This document shows, piece after piece, positions 33,001 to 46,043 of a DNA stretch of 64,000 nt. The notes under the pieces were generated by a model. That model saw only the letters and a program-made list of their open reading frames with translations, made no database searches and was not told the DNA's origin. Origin of the DNA: Lunularia cruciata (taxonomy: Eukaryota > Streptophyta > Marchantiopsida > Lunulariales > Lunulariaceae); contig OX419757.1 in the NCBI GenBank assembly GCA_948567375.1, positions 17,174,001 through 17,238,000 of the forward strand, read 5' to 3'. Numbering within the stretch: the stretch's first letter is position 1; every line of letters starts with the position of its first letter. The position numbers and the translations under genes are program-made.

Positions 33001-34061
33001 CTATCTATCCTTCAAAGAATGGACTTGCGGTCCGAGTTTATTGGATATCTCGATACATTATATAAAGCAGGATAGGTTTATGCACAATGCACTTGATCAA
33101 AGCATAAGGTACGAGACAGTTGATCTATGACATGTATTTGAAATACGTGCAGCATTGTACGCCTCCTTTCACAATTAACCAGATAAGAGAAAGGAATGAA
33201 TGTCAATACAAGTGATAAGATTTTGCTAACTGGAAGTAGTCAGTTCCAATTCACTCCATAAAACTTTACTTCAACTGACAGATGATTTCCAAGAGTACAT
33301 TTCCTTTCCTAATCATCTGGCAGTAGATAAGATGGTCTCGTCATGGACAATGAAGTATGTAATGCTTCATAGGAGATTAACTTACCACGAAGGATCTCCG
33401 TGGTTTCAACATGATTGTGTGGCTGATATTATTACATAAAAAGACACCAAGTCTGAGGCACTTCTGCTATGTCGGTGGCAAGGGTAGATGGGACCGAACA
33501 TGCAAAGATACTACTTACTTTATAGATTCTCGTTTTCGCTGCCAGAGGACTTTCTTATGCTTTATCTCTCAAATTGTGATAGTCCGTAAATTGCATTGAG
33601 CATGACAGATAGCATCCAACCAGTACATCAACGAAGTGGAAGACCATGTGTCTCGAGTTGAATTGTCCTGTTCCTTATTGTGAGTAGGTGACTACCTTCT
33701 CCGTGCTTTTAGCCACCTGTGAGAATCAACCACAGCTACTTCGATCCGAGCCAGAGCTTTCAGCTGCAGATGAATGGCGGCCAAAGGAGAGGACCGGCTA
33801 CGAAGATGTCATCTATAGAACGTCTCATTGATCAGTTGGCTTCTGCTTCAAGCTAGGTTGCCTTGTTACCGCCGTATATATAAGGTAAGTCAAGCCTGTT
33901 AAATGCTCTTTGTAGACTCTTTGTCGGCAAGTCTCGGACCAAATATCGTGCCTTCTTGGGAAATACGTGCTTCGTTGAAAGACAGAGTTACTGCTAGGCA
34001 GATCTGTTCGGTTGTTGTATTCGGTAGTTGTGACCCGATTGTGATTAAATAACTTGAATGA

Positions 34062-34149
34062 AGCTCGTAAGCACTTGCAGGCTTATGCTTGCCGTTCACA
34101 TTTTGAGCTCGTAAGCACTTGCAGGCTTATGCTTGCCGTTCACATTTTG
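34062..34149. repeat. Perfect 44-bp tandem duplication
   Basis: AGCTCGTAAGCACTTGCAGG begins both copies, at 34062 and 34106. The copies look identical, implying a recent event. Confidence 0.95.
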
Positions 34150-34504
34150 AGTATTACCTATTTTCTAACTCTGAACATTTCAAGCTACCCTTAACAAGGT
34201 GACGGTGGAGATGTGGCCCATCTCCAGGAAATGCATTGAGCCATTAGTCTGTTACTCGCAAAAGGTTTCGATCAAATGGGTCGAGGATGATACACTGTTC
34301 GAGAGAGAGACAATGACTCGAAGTGAATATCATTCTCTCCGGTGTTAAAGCAACTTGGGCAATGTCCTTTTTACTCTCCAAAGTTGAGCTCTACATTCGA
34401 ACAGGAAGATCTGATGGGAATCGGCTCACTCTTTAAACACAAGTTCCTGGGAAGAGATAAACAAGATCTTGGAGACTCTGGAGTAAAGTCCTGGACTAGA
34501 AGAG

Positions 34505-34790
34505 AAGGAAAGAATTGTGTAGGGAGGTGAAGATGGCTCAAACAATCAGCTCTTAAGCCATAACCTTAATGGAGAAGCAACTCGCAACTTGGTGTCTTGC
34601 CACGACATCTGAAGGAACGGGGGATGAAATATTCTAACTAAAGAAAAGGAAAGAATTGTGTAGGGAGGTGAAGATGGCTCAAATAATCAGCCTCATAAGA
34701 ACATAACCTTAGGACACCGTAATGAAGAAGCGACTTGCAACTTGGTGCCTTGTCACGACATCTGAAGGAATGGGGGATGAAATATTCTTA
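34505..34790. repeat. Diverged tandem duplication, unit about 143 bp
   Basis: GGAAAGAATTGTGTAGGGAG occurs at 34505 and 34648, followed in each copy by GAAGATGGCTCAAA, ACTTGGTG, CACGACATCTGAAGGAA and GGGGGATGAAATATTCT, with small indels. Confidence 0.92.
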
Positions 34791-37700
34791 CTGTTTCTGT
34801 TAAAAAGAACTGCGGCCTCCACAAGGGAGGTAGTATTGGGCCGAAATGAGTTCTACAGTCAACCTTCGGATTTGTCCTCTCAGAACGGCTAGCGATATAG
34901 AAGTCACCCCTTCGCTGTGAAGAAGGATAATTATCAACAACAATGTACAAAAGACAGCAACAACAGGTTTCGTAATTTCTCAAAAGAATGTTTGAATCAT
35001 CTTGAGGAAGTCCAAACTTGTAAGAAATGGTGCTTTCTGGGAGTAGATCCCGGTGCTCTGTTGAAACCTAGGAAATTCCACAAACTCCTGGACCTGGAGA
35101 GCTTCTTATATGTGACCATCTACTATTACCACGTCAGACAGGACAAAGCATGGAGCCTGATTTAATGTCTCCGTGTTCTGCTGCAGGCCTCTTTTGAAGT
35201 TGCAACTCTACATCGGTGCAATCAGCGAAAGGCAAATTGAATGCTTCTAATTCCAGCCCCAAAATGTAAGTTGGGGGTCGCCTTTGATTCATCGCGGAAG
35301 GGCAGTGAAGACGGCCCGGCTAACAATACCTGTCGCCTCAATGTATCGTTCCACACATCTAGTGATACAGCTGCTCTCGCTCCCACTGAGACTAGTACTG
35401 GGTTTAGGGACACACTTAGTGAAGCACTTGTCTCTGACTGTCTGCAAATCATCCAAAACACAGACGAATTAGAGATGCATTTCACATCCTTGGAAGTACC
35501 GATCTCTCCTTGGATAAGAAGATTGTAGTCCTAGTCTCATTATGCAGTCACAAGGAAGTTTGTCTCTCTAGGAAGTGCAACTTCAAACAATGACAGTGGG
35601 CAACTTGACTGCCAGCATTGACAGGAGAAAACGTGCTGCACTTTTATCGCACATGGAATATTTTTGCACGCGCAGTGAAAAAGTTTAGCTTTAGATAAGC
35701 TCTCGTTGAGTTCTTTTTCATCCCTGAGCAGAAAATGTATCAAAGGAGGAGATGAAATCTAAGCTTTAGAATTAGAGAGTATCTCCAGGTTAGCCTAATG
35801 CTTAATGAGACATTAACGCGAAGCACATAGTCACAATGAAATATCAGCACTTCATTTCGACAATCTAAGTTTTATGTAGAATTATCTTTCTGTTATGAGA
35901 TTACTCAGGTAGATGCCGCGGTCTGACAAGACCTACCGAAAAGAATTCCTCTGCGTAAGCTTGTGCGAGTTGCTGTTTCAACTGGCCTATCATATGCTCA
36001 TTTGACGCTTGTGATCCTGACAGTGAGGAAGGAGGTGCTCCAAAAGGATCCATGACTGCTGAAGACTACAGTTCGCCACGACAGTTTTAGATCTTCCTCC
36101 AAATCAGCTGCCATCATACACGACGTTCCTCGTAAATTGGCAGAACAAGTGCTAGCTCAAACTTCATCGAACTCTAGTGCCACTAGTATCAGAACTAGTG
36201 GCATCCAATAAGCAAAAATCCTGCAATCACATAAGTAATTATCCTGCACTTTGTCTGCTATCTTGGACAAGTAATCGAAAGGAGATTTCTGTAACATATT
36301 CATTCTCTTCTCTTTGCTCGTAGAAGCTCTACCAATAAAATCAAACAAGGCAAGCCATAGTCTTTCTTCATGCAGAAAAATCTAATTGCCACAAAACTGT
36401 AATCAAGTCAACCCCTTTTCTCCGGAGTTTTCAATTAGGGTTCGATTCCAGAGATCAAGCTACTCAACTGGCCAATCTATTGCACAGTACAGGAGCTGAG
36501 AGAAGCTGACCGCTACTCGAGTCAGGGTAAACTGCAAGTGCTGTCTCACTTCATCGAACAGAGTGCAAGGAACCTAAAACAACAATCCTACACAATATTC
36601 AGGGATCCGCCAGCTGAACTATGACTCCGCATCAAGCCAAATAGCAAACATTCCATGCCTTCGTCTAAACTCAAAACGGTTGCTGGCGAACTAAAATACT
36701 ACACTAGCATCCCTGACGATTTCAACATATGCAGTCCTCTTCATCAACAAAACTTCAGAACTCGAATGGGAAACTCGGCTCTAAATACAGCTGTGAATCT
36801 TGGAACATTGAAATGATAATATTCTAGCGCATACTCGCATTTGCAAAAAGGATCGACTTAGATTAAGACCAGCAGAACTAACGAACCTCAATTCGCTAGA
36901 GTGTTACACATCACAGCAAAATTGCGGGCAAATTTGTTGCACATTCCAACGCATTAAGTTGGATCCATCATCTGAGGAATTCAATTCAATTCAGTTCACA
37001 CGTATGCGGATCCTCACCTCAAATCGTCGTCTCCAGCCGCACTACATACCCCTCGAGAGAAGTCAATGTCTCCACAGTTTTGCCACTTCGAAACTCTGAA
37101 GCAAATCTGACACCTCGACCTTTGCTAGGGTTCTGTAGCACCCTACTACTCTCAGTATGAGAATCCGGAGTTCCAGTGTAAGTAGTCTAAACTCTTTGAA
37201 TGAGGATGGCAATGCTGATTATTTAATTTGATGTGCACAATGGACTGGAATATTCAATATATAAAAAAAGTAATTTTCGGGATTGGATAGAACGAGAGGG
37301 AGATAGAGATTCGTGATAGATGTTGAGGACCATGAGGATAAATTTTTGCATTATTTAAATGTTCCAATCCAAATATTATAATGAAGCAAAGTTATATGTT
37401 CTCTTTAATCTACTTTTACATCTGGTGATATTCGTTTTTCCTTTGTATGTTGTTAATATACTTAAATATAAGAAAAATAGAATAGAAAACCTGTTCAAGT
37501 TTCTCTTGGAAATTTATTGGAATTTCAATGTAAGCCCATATTTTTCTTTTACTTATGTAGACTTATTATGGTTAAAAATTATTAGGATGTTTTTAACACA
37601 ATAGGAATAAAAGAGATGTTTATAACTTGATATGATATATTCAAAATGGATATACATTATTTTTACTATAAAGTCAGAAAAGGTGATATGTATCGTACGG

Positions 37701-38220
37701 TGGATAGAACCCTTTTACTTTGAATTCATCTGTATATATATATAGAAGAGAAGTTTCAGAGTTGCTAGATAAATACTGAAAAATATGATATTTAAGTCAT
37801 ATGTTTGATATGTAGTTTTAATTTCCCTTACATAAATTAAATAAGTTTTACCTTATAAAAGAATTCTAAAGATTTCTTTATACATTTATTATCCCCAAAT
37901 TATATGGCTAATCGTGTTATGTGATGAACTCTCTCCTATTAAACAAAACTCATAATATAGTTGTCTACTTAGAATGTAGAAAATTATCAATTAGAATTTT
38001 TTAAATGATAGCAAAAAATACATATAGAGAGAAGATGAGTTGAAAGCGCATCGTAGGAACCTCTGGATGGTTGGACTCAAGAGATGATGAGCAATCATGG
38101 AATTATGTAATATATTCCAAACGATCTGCAAATATTAAACGAAATGCGATTGTTTTCCTCATCTTTTCCCAGAGTCAATCAAATGAGTGTAGAACTGTTA
38201 TAGATCTTCAGTTTTCACCG

Positions 38221-38226
38221 TTTATT
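38221..38226 (-). terminator. Possible poly(A) signal of the cupin gene
   Basis: The minus strand reads AATAAA about 205 bp after the cupin stop codon. Confidence 0.35.
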
Positions 38227-38429
38227 CTCGAACACAATAACTCAAAATACAAGAGTGTGTAACCAACTATCTTAAGTGGGTCAATTCGAAAAGGAAGAAC
38301 TAGTTTAGAAGACACTCAACATAGATCGATCCCATGTTTGTACAAGCATCAGATCCTTGCAGCAGATCTAGAAGGAGCAGGGATGAAGGACTTCGAAAGA
38401 CCTGTACATGCCTGCCGCCCGTCGTCGGT

Positions 38430-40850
38430 CTAACTTGATGCAGCACTTTGAAGAATTGCCCGGTCGACAGGCTTGTAGGGAGGAAGAAGTGTGTATTCCC
38501 AAGTTCGAGAGTGTAGAACCTTGTCTAGCATCACGTCATCAACATCGAAGCTAACTCTCAAGATCTCCCAAGGGATCGCTAGATATGGGGACCGCTTACC
38601 AGCAAAGAATATCTTCGAAGGGCTGTATGATTAAGAAACGCACAGAATCAACGCACATTAGTTTTTGTTGCTTAGGAGGTGCGATTACGTTAGTACATTG
38701 CTTCCAGTTAGGATTAGAAAGTGAACCTCAAGATGCAGACTATTCGTTCCTAGAACTTCAATTTTGGCCATAAGAAGATATGGAAAAAGTAGACTGCCAC
38801 AACTGGGACTAGTTCTGCAGAGAAACTCAACCTTCTTTTCGGAAACTGAACGGTTCTTACTCTGAATTGTCGGCAACTTGGAAATGTTGAAGGTCCTCGT
38901 CGTCGCCTGCAACAATCAGAAAACCATAGCCCTTCGGAATAGACACTACTTGATTCTCGAAGAAAGAGATATCTAAAACCTCAATATTTCTCAAAGGCTC
39001 CACCAACCAAATGTGTCCGCTCCCCTTGATGACGTAGATCAGAGTGTTCGAGTTTGAAGAATACGCAGGTCCGTAAAGAGAATTCTGCATGCAGTGAATG
39101 GCAAAAATGATGAGGGCTCTTAAAGAAGTCTCATCGTCTCATGAGGTTTACGGTTGACTAGGAGTGCAAGAAAGGTTGAGAGTACACATTCTGGGACAAA
39201 ATTGATAAAATGACCTAGTGCTGGCAGTTGAGGTCGTCTACCGGTCTTTGGATAATCAACTCTCCTCCGAGTCCCATGGAGTTGAGAAGTCCGAGCTCCG
39301 GACGTTTGGAAGCAACCACGGCCCACTGTTTGCCTCCTCCAGGAATATAAATGTCAGGCTCGCTTGTGATTGTCTTGAAAATATAGCTTGCACTCACCTT
39401 TTCTGCTTCAGGGTTGGAGAGATATATCTTCTCACTCAGTTTCAGGAACATAACTTCATTTTGCTGGTGAATAAGTCTTTTGGCTGTTCCCTTCTCGAGA
39501 GCCCATGCATCACCAAGATTCTTTTCATTGAAGCCATGGTACATACTTTTCGGGCCGATTATTGGTAACGCCTAGAAATTCAATTCACACAGTAAGGTCC
39601 AATCAGCTTGGGTTCAATGTACCGGTGTAATAGAGGTCAGAGTTTAACTTTCACTACTACAATTATAGTTCTAATCAAATTTTTATATGGAAGTATGTAT
39701 AGCGGATCTCCAGATTCGAACGACCACTGGTTTCATTCCAACGACTACGTACTTGAACTTGAAATAACTCCAAGGTTGCAGTCTGATAGACAAAGCGAAG
39801 CTCAGTGGAAGTTGTAAATGAAATATATAGGAAGTGACTGAAATTTCACCGTAATGACGCCAGGTTTAAGAGCATTTGTTGTATCAGCAAATCCTACAAA
39901 GGTGAACTCTTGTGTCACATCCGACATGTCATCGTTGTAGAACCATACAATGGTCTCTTTCGGTATAACAAAACTATCGCCTTTCTCCAGTGGGACGGAT
40001 TCAACCCACTGTCCACTCGCATAGACCAATCCCCACTTTGCAGAACCTGCAGATCCATTTAGTAGAATGATGTCAGAAATCTCCAGGAACCAGACTCTCA
40101 AATCAAGCATAGTAAGTGCTCCAGCAGGATGGACTTATTACAGAACTTGCGGACCAAACTGAGAGTTCCCGGATAAAGCTGAAGCGGGTATTTCTTTTCA
40201 GATAGATGGCGACATGTATTACAAGCTGGAAGTCTTAACATCTGGAAATTATTGTTGTCTGATGGTTTCAACGGGATTTTCTATGTTTCTGGAATCCTGC
40301 ATTGCTCTACCTTAGGAATGAGTTCACTAGTACAGCGGATAAGTTATACTACGACAGTAGGTTTATCAAACATGCACCATCGAGTCATTCACCTACTCAG
40401 GTCAAGTTGAGTGGCACATAATTGACTATCACATCCTTGTTACGAGATGAAAAGTCGAAATTGCATTGCAGCAGATCTCAAGAAGACACCTAGAGAAATA
40501 AGAGAATCAGAGATAGTGCTATTGTGCATAAAGTGGATAAGGAGCTTAAAGCCATGTGTAACTTTCTCACCTTCAACAACGTACGCCAATATGTCACAAT
40601 CGAAGTGTGCTGGCAGCATCACGCTATTGCCCCCCAAACTGAGTTTGATACCTGCCAAATTGCTGCCTCTGCCATCCCAGATTCCGAGCTTTCCCCCACT
40701 GGTCTGGACAATCGTGAGGGGGTAGTCAGGTTTTAGGTTGACTCCAAAAAGATGTGATGCTGTGGACTTGAGACCAAACGCATACGAAGATGTTACTCCC
40801 ACAACAAGCTGCAAAAGCAGGATCACATGAACCTTCTCCATTGGGGCCAT
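38430..40850 (-). CDS. Secreted two-domain cupin, 11S globulin/glutelin-like (407 aa)
   Basis: Five exons: 40850-40571, 40046-39850, 39571-39242, 39084-38861, 38622-38430. All have GT-AG introns and phases 1, 0, 0, 2, giving one open frame of 407 codons. Residues 1-24 form a signal peptide (basic Lys6, hydrophobic ILLLQLVVGV, likely cut after SSYA). The first cupin domain (about 35-200) has LPAHFDCDILAYVVEG and GDSFVIPKETIVWFY. The second (about 250-390) has LIYVIKGSGHIWLVEP, FENQVVSIPKGYGF and the family C-terminus (DPSKIFFAGKRSPYLAIPWE). Layout and spacing resemble plant glutelin-type/11S-like bicupins, some of which lack a signal peptide. The His/Glu metal ligands of germins are mostly absent, so a storage or binding role is more likely than an oxidase. 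No frame break is seen. A second Met at position 4 is an alternative start. Confidence 0.85.
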
Positions 40851-41008
40851 GACTGTAGATATGCAACCGGTGTTCGAAATCTCTATGAAGAGAAAATTCC
40901 CTAGTTTTTCTAATTTTCTTTCTGTCTGTAGATAGATGGGCGCGATTTACCAATCAGCGAAGAACTCTAAATGGCAGCCAACTGCACTGAACAGATTAGG
41001 CTGGAAGT

Positions 41009-41016
41009 CTTTTATA
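41009..41016 (-). promoter_or_regulatory. TATA box of the cupin gene
   Basis: The minus strand reads TATAAAAG about 160 bp upstream of the cupin ATG, a suitable distance for a short 5' leader. Confidence 0.6.
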
Positions 41017-43180
41017 CTTCCAAATCTGCTCTGATGAAGCAGCTTGATGTGTACCAGTAGTCATGGTATGATCAACAGGATTATTGCCTACAGGGGATTC
41101 TGATGCAATCCATTATGACAACTACTGATAGCCTGGATCATCTGTATCTTCTAAATTTATTTTGCAAGCTTACATTCCTTTCACACCCTATCACGCATTG
41201 CTCAGCTCCACAGTTCATTAAGTAAGTTCCGCCTCAACAGGGCACATATTGGTTTTCGTAATGAGTTTCCTATCGGATCTTGAGCTTAACTCCTTCACAA
41301 ACATTCTCTCATAGCATATCACAGGATAAATTATTACTGCATATGACGACTTCCAATTCAGGAGGCTACCAAACTGTGATTAATCCGCAAATAGGTCCAC
41401 GATTCGTTGCAGGTCCTTGATTGATTTGATCAACTGGTAGCATCTGCGGGACTCCAAGATGATTTGGTCCCCACGAGATTACTTCGAGCGAGGTTCGGAT
41501 CTATCAGTGAGGAAGGATGGTCCCATGGCTTAATAATAATATATTTAACTCGACGGAAGGTCCAGGAACAACCACGCTATCGAATAATTGGCTTCGCATA
41601 AAGAAGTAGGAGCCATCCATCCAAGAAGAGGTTATGGAATCACCATCCTTCAGCACGTCTTACTCAACTCCCTTCATCTTCAAGAAACATAAGATTTGTC
41701 CCTGCTCATCACAGGGGTGTCAACGTCGATTTGTGTCACTTAGTCCACCTCATAGACCTATCTTTTCTCGCAATCAGTTCCCTTTCTTCAGGTAAGTGCG
41801 GTGGAATCATCCTTACTGTACCTTATTGTCTCCAAGATACATGTGAGCAGTAATGGAGCCAGCGTGGGCCAGAGCTCCTCGTTTTGTTTCCTTGAACGAT
41901 AGATCTTCTCTTAGAAACACCACATTTGACCCCGAGCGAATGGGGTTCCGAAGTCGGTAATATAGCTTGTGACAACTGTCATCCTCTATTACGTACCTTT
42001 ACATAGACACTGTTTTTTTTTTAGTATAGATGAAAACTCATTTTTAATGTGAAAGGTAGAAAAGAGTTCTATATGATATTGATACAACATATGAACTCTT
42101 CTGATCAATCTTTACAACTTAAAACAAGAGAATATAACTGAAGAACAAAGTTAATGATTTGCTTAGTTTAGTTTGGACCCCTGGCGTCCCTAAGGTTCTA
42201 TAAGAAGTGCCGTGATCCCCCCCGGAGTTCCTGTATCACTTCCACGATGGAAGTGATATAGGAACTCCGGAAACTTCAGAAACTCGATCGAGAGATCATC
42301 ACAGGGCTTTGCGCTCTCTCATCGGGTCACAAATTGCTACTTGCGTAGCACCAAGGTTTTCTGGTTGAGTGTCACTCAACTAGAGTAGATAATATTTTGG
42401 GCATTGGATCAGGTGCTTATGCCTAAAAGAGAAGAAGTTTACCAAAGAGGGTATTCTGTGATTCCGAAGGACGCGACTATTTGTTAGTTTTATAAAAGTT
42501 TACGCCCCAGAAGCATACCTTCACCTTAATCGCGTGAAGCATAAAGCACATTCTTCCATTGGCAATCCCTTTTAGAGATTCCACTAGCACTTTCAGAATC
42601 TACTTCTACTCGTTGATCTTGATGCCGTTAACCTTTGCCTAGGTCGCGGAGTCACACAATTTCAGACAAGTACTTCTCTCAGACTGGTATCTGCAACTGC
42701 TCGACATACCAACCTGAATCCCGATACAAGGGATACATGAACACCTGCACTGGCTGACATGAATTCACACACACGTAAAGCTCATTACCTCATTCTTGAG
42801 TTGACCGTGTTGTGGAAAGTTACCACAGTTTGGAAGTTCTTCTTGGTTTGATTGCTTGTTCGTCCTCGGAAGAAAAGATCAATTAACCTTCCTACTCAGG
42901 CATTTCATTTCAGGAAAACGCTTCAGTCTTTTCAGGTAAGAAAACTCCAATCCTAGCACCGGGAGAGATGATCTAAACTACATGTTGCGGCAGACTGTCT
43001 CTCGTTCCGCAATAAGTCAACTCGAAGCTCTCCTCATTCATGATCAGGATTCATTACCGTAGTGTACTATGCGCTGCTAGGCAAAGTTTCAGTTGAAGCC
43101 CTCGATATATATGCGTCACAACTATCACAATTACGTTCTGACTAACTACCACTGTCTCTGTGGTCACAGCTTGCTTGCAA
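41017..43180. other. Intergenic DNA, no gene recognised
   Basis: Between the divergently arranged cupin gene and the NB-ARC relic. No sizeable frame. It contains a short perfect-type hairpin at 42222-42270. Confidence 0.55.
42222..42270. repeat. 23-bp inverted repeat with 3-base loop
   Basis: CCGGAGTTCCTGTATCACTT (plus CCA), loop CGA, then TGGAAGTGATATAGGAACTC (plus CGG). All 23 positions pair, counting one G-U. It is very stable as RNA or cruciform. Confidence 0.9.
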
Positions 43181-45560
43181 TGGTAGAGGTAGCAGCTGAA
43201 GCTGCAGCCTTTGTAGCGCTCACACCTGAATTGCTGGATTTGGTGAAGAAATACCATATCGCAAATGGCAAATAGAATGTGGGAAAAATTTTCAGCGCAA
43301 GTGGGGAAGCTCTGGGAACGGCACGAGTTGTACACGTGGAATTTGGCTTGTCAAAGACCTCGTTTTGCGCAAATCCTGGGAGTAAGCCAAAATTTGCTAG
43401 AAACTGAAGAGATAGGTGTGGCTACTGGGAGACAGGTCCCAGTTTTGGCCGGATCATCTTTCAAGAAGACTGCAACTCCGTTTCCAGACAAGCTGGTTAA
43501 GCTTCTCAAAGATATTCTTGAGGCGTACAATGTGATCCCTGTACTGATGCAGCAAAGGAGCGATGCGCGTGAGTTTGCCAACTAACTCCCTTTCCCTGAT
43601 AGTCAGCAAAGAAAGTCTTGATGCATGCGTGCCACACAACACATTGAGAGGAGCATTTTAGGTTTTCGAAATAAAGATGGACCCACGCGTACGGTGATTC
43701 TGTTATATGGTTATGCTGGAACATGTAAATCTATCCTGGCCAGGTATATGTTGTTTGTTGTTTCCATGCCCTTCCTCCAGAAAATACACCGTTCAGGACG
43801 ATCGTTATGATGGAGTGTAGTTTGGAAGCAGCCGTGACATACGAAGTATAGAACTTCGGATAAAGGTTACTCCTGAGAACTATTCCAATCTTACCCAGGA
43901 CCGGACTGAAAATCACAGATTTTAGATTGAGTATCCACTACAATCTCTTCTCAGATGCGGGATACTTTATTGTTTCAGACGATATACGGGATTCCATTTT
44001 CACGAAGGCCCTTGTTAAGCTGGTCAACGGACCATTGCATGGCAATATAAAGTTACTGATCACGTCCCGGAAGTCGATGCTCCCGAAGTATCGACCCAAG
44101 CGAGACCGAGGGGATCAATCTAAAGAAGCGGAGAAAATCCTGGCCAGTAGCAGCCACGCAGGAGTTCCAAACAATGATGGACCGCTGTACTTGAAGGTTT
44201 GAATCGAATAGCGCGGTTTAGTTGTTAATTGTCAATCCAAGGGTTTGGTTAGTTTCTTTCGGAAGGCTTGCTCGTTCAGCTACAATAAGAGTGTAGCATG
44301 ATCTATGCCCGACCCTCCAACTTTGCGTATATTGTTCTGGGAGCCTACATAGATCTCGAGCAGATACTTTCAGATGTTGTTTGACATTCTGAAAATTTCG
44401 TTATGTTTTCTTTAAATTAGCTGCGTTTCCTCGAGCAGTGGAAAATTTTACAGCAACGACACGACGTTTCTCAATTTAAAATCCATGAACTTTTGCAGTT
44501 AATTTGTTACTGACGTGCCATTTCAAAGAGTTTTGCGTTTAGTCTGTTACTGCTGTTCGATCTGAAAGAACTTGTAGGTTCTTTTACCAAAATATGCTAG
44601 CGAGGGTATACTTGCATCCGCAGAATGTTCCAGGATTGTGCTCAGGATCTGATAGAGCAAGATGAGTTTAAACCACTTGCTCTGGCGATGGTGGGAAAGA
44701 TCATAAGCAGGAGAAAGAACAAAGATGTTGTTGACTGGAGCAGTGTTGCTAACAGTTACGACAAAGCCAGGAATAAGAAGAAGTTACAGGAAGACACATC
44801 CTCTGCCTCTGCAGCCGGTGCTTATTTTCTCATACAAAAGGTATATGTGGCAGTCACTGTGGATGAGTTACAAGCCCCTGAGGTGTAATGCCAGGTAAAG
44901 TACTGTTCTAATCTTGGTTGAAAACTTGTGTGGAAGTCCATCCCCAATCATGTTGTGCAAATGCTGAACACTGGAACCATCGCAAGAGATAGGGGGATAT
45001 GTTACGACCACAGGAACAGATGGATGGAAAGTGGGGCAATGATGCAAGACTTCGTGTACATCCAGGAGTCAGAAGCCTTCAATCCAATTACAACTGGAGA
45101 AGATATTCCTGGAAATACTTACATACCACAATATTATTGCTTCAAAACTCTGGGGTTGGATGATTTGAGCGAGAGTTCATCAATGAGCACGTGGAGACAA
45201 GAAAGGATGTTGAACAGATGATGACTTCCTTGGAGAACTCAAGCCAAGATTGAGAGATGACCATGGAATCATCAGTGACGAATGCACGAGAATGAACTGT
45301 ACGCACGTTGTGCTCAGTACTTCAGGGAGGCTCTTTACTTTGCAGAGAAAGCAGCCCACAAGCTGGGTTTGAGTGTTGGGTTTCATATTGCGACCACCTC
45401 CAAGAGTCACCAGCTACAACGAGGAATCTTATCTATCTCATGCAAGACCAGCACTCAGAACTTGGCTTTTTCAACGACGCAGATACTCTACTGGTTCAAA
45501 CCATTGAATTCACACAATGATTTCATGCATCTTGAGCAGATTTTTGGAATTCTATAAGAT
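43181..45560 (+). pseudogene. NB-ARC (NLR-type) disease-resistance gene relic
   Basis: Fragments in order on the plus strand: an N-terminal piece from ATG 43181 (MVEVAAEAAAFVALTPELLD) that hits TAG and shifts frame near 43275; a helical piece to 43585; a P-loop region at 43709-43732 (GYAGTCKS, the Gly before Lys replaced by Cys); a kinase-2/RNBS-B-like piece at 43963-44075 (YFIVSDDI, IKLLITSRK); a GLPLA-like piece near 44667 (FKPLALAMVGKIISRR); and a C-terminal piece at 45282-45365 (ELYARCAQYFREALYFAEKA) resembling a TPR helix pair. NB-ARC proteins are ATP-switch immune receptors. Stops, frame changes and the damaged Walker A argue for a pseudogene, although some gaps could be introns. Confidence 0.62.
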
Positions 45561-46043
45561 TCATCATATAAAGACCTTGATGACGTTGTAAACTAAATGA
45601 ATAAAGAATGAAGAGGAAAACTCCTTACCGCTTCTAGAACGTATGCCATCTCCGACTCCACACCTTGGTCTTCAATTTTCGCTCGTATCACTCAGAAGAT
45701 AGACAAGTTTTAGAAACATCAACCTATTTACTAGGTCCGTACCAATCAAACTTTTCAAAGATGGAAAGTTGGATAATTAGCACAGAAATAACATGGTCAC
45801 TTGCATAACGTAAAAATACAAAGATAAGAAAAAAGGCATCAAACAAGAGCAAACTTGTCTTGACATCACGTCATCTGGAGCGATAAACACTACATTTGAC
45901 ATATTTGTAAGGGAGTGCGCAAGAGCTAATCATGTTAAACGGAAGGGATACCACTCTCTTATAGTATATTTTAGATCGGGCATATCCATTGCTCATCAGA
46001 GTGTAATGGCGGGTGTAATCCTCCATAGGAAAACAATCAAGTC

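Larger units (their letters stand above)
33001..38429. other. Intergenic DNA between repeats and cupin gene, no gene recognised
   Basis: More balanced base composition than the preceding stretch, especially 33.6-37.2 kb, but no frame longer than about 100 codons and no domain I recognise on either strand. It contains two tandem duplications listed separately. 37.2-38.1 kb is again AT-rich. A non-coding transcript or untranslated regions cannot be excluded. Confidence 0.5.

Noticed and set aside
35241-35528. 95-codon plus-strand open frame with overlapping frames on both strands
   Set aside because: No recognised domain, no promoter or splice context, and long overlapping frames in several phases are expected here by chance.
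37725-37750. TATATATATATA run as a promoter
   Set aside because: Simple AT repeat with no gene downstream; the same applies to 46219-46234.
43562-43600. GTGAGT...GATAG stretch that could be an intron removing the stop at 43583 in the NB-ARC relic
   Set aside because: Only about 34 bases long, too short for a plant spliceosomal intron.
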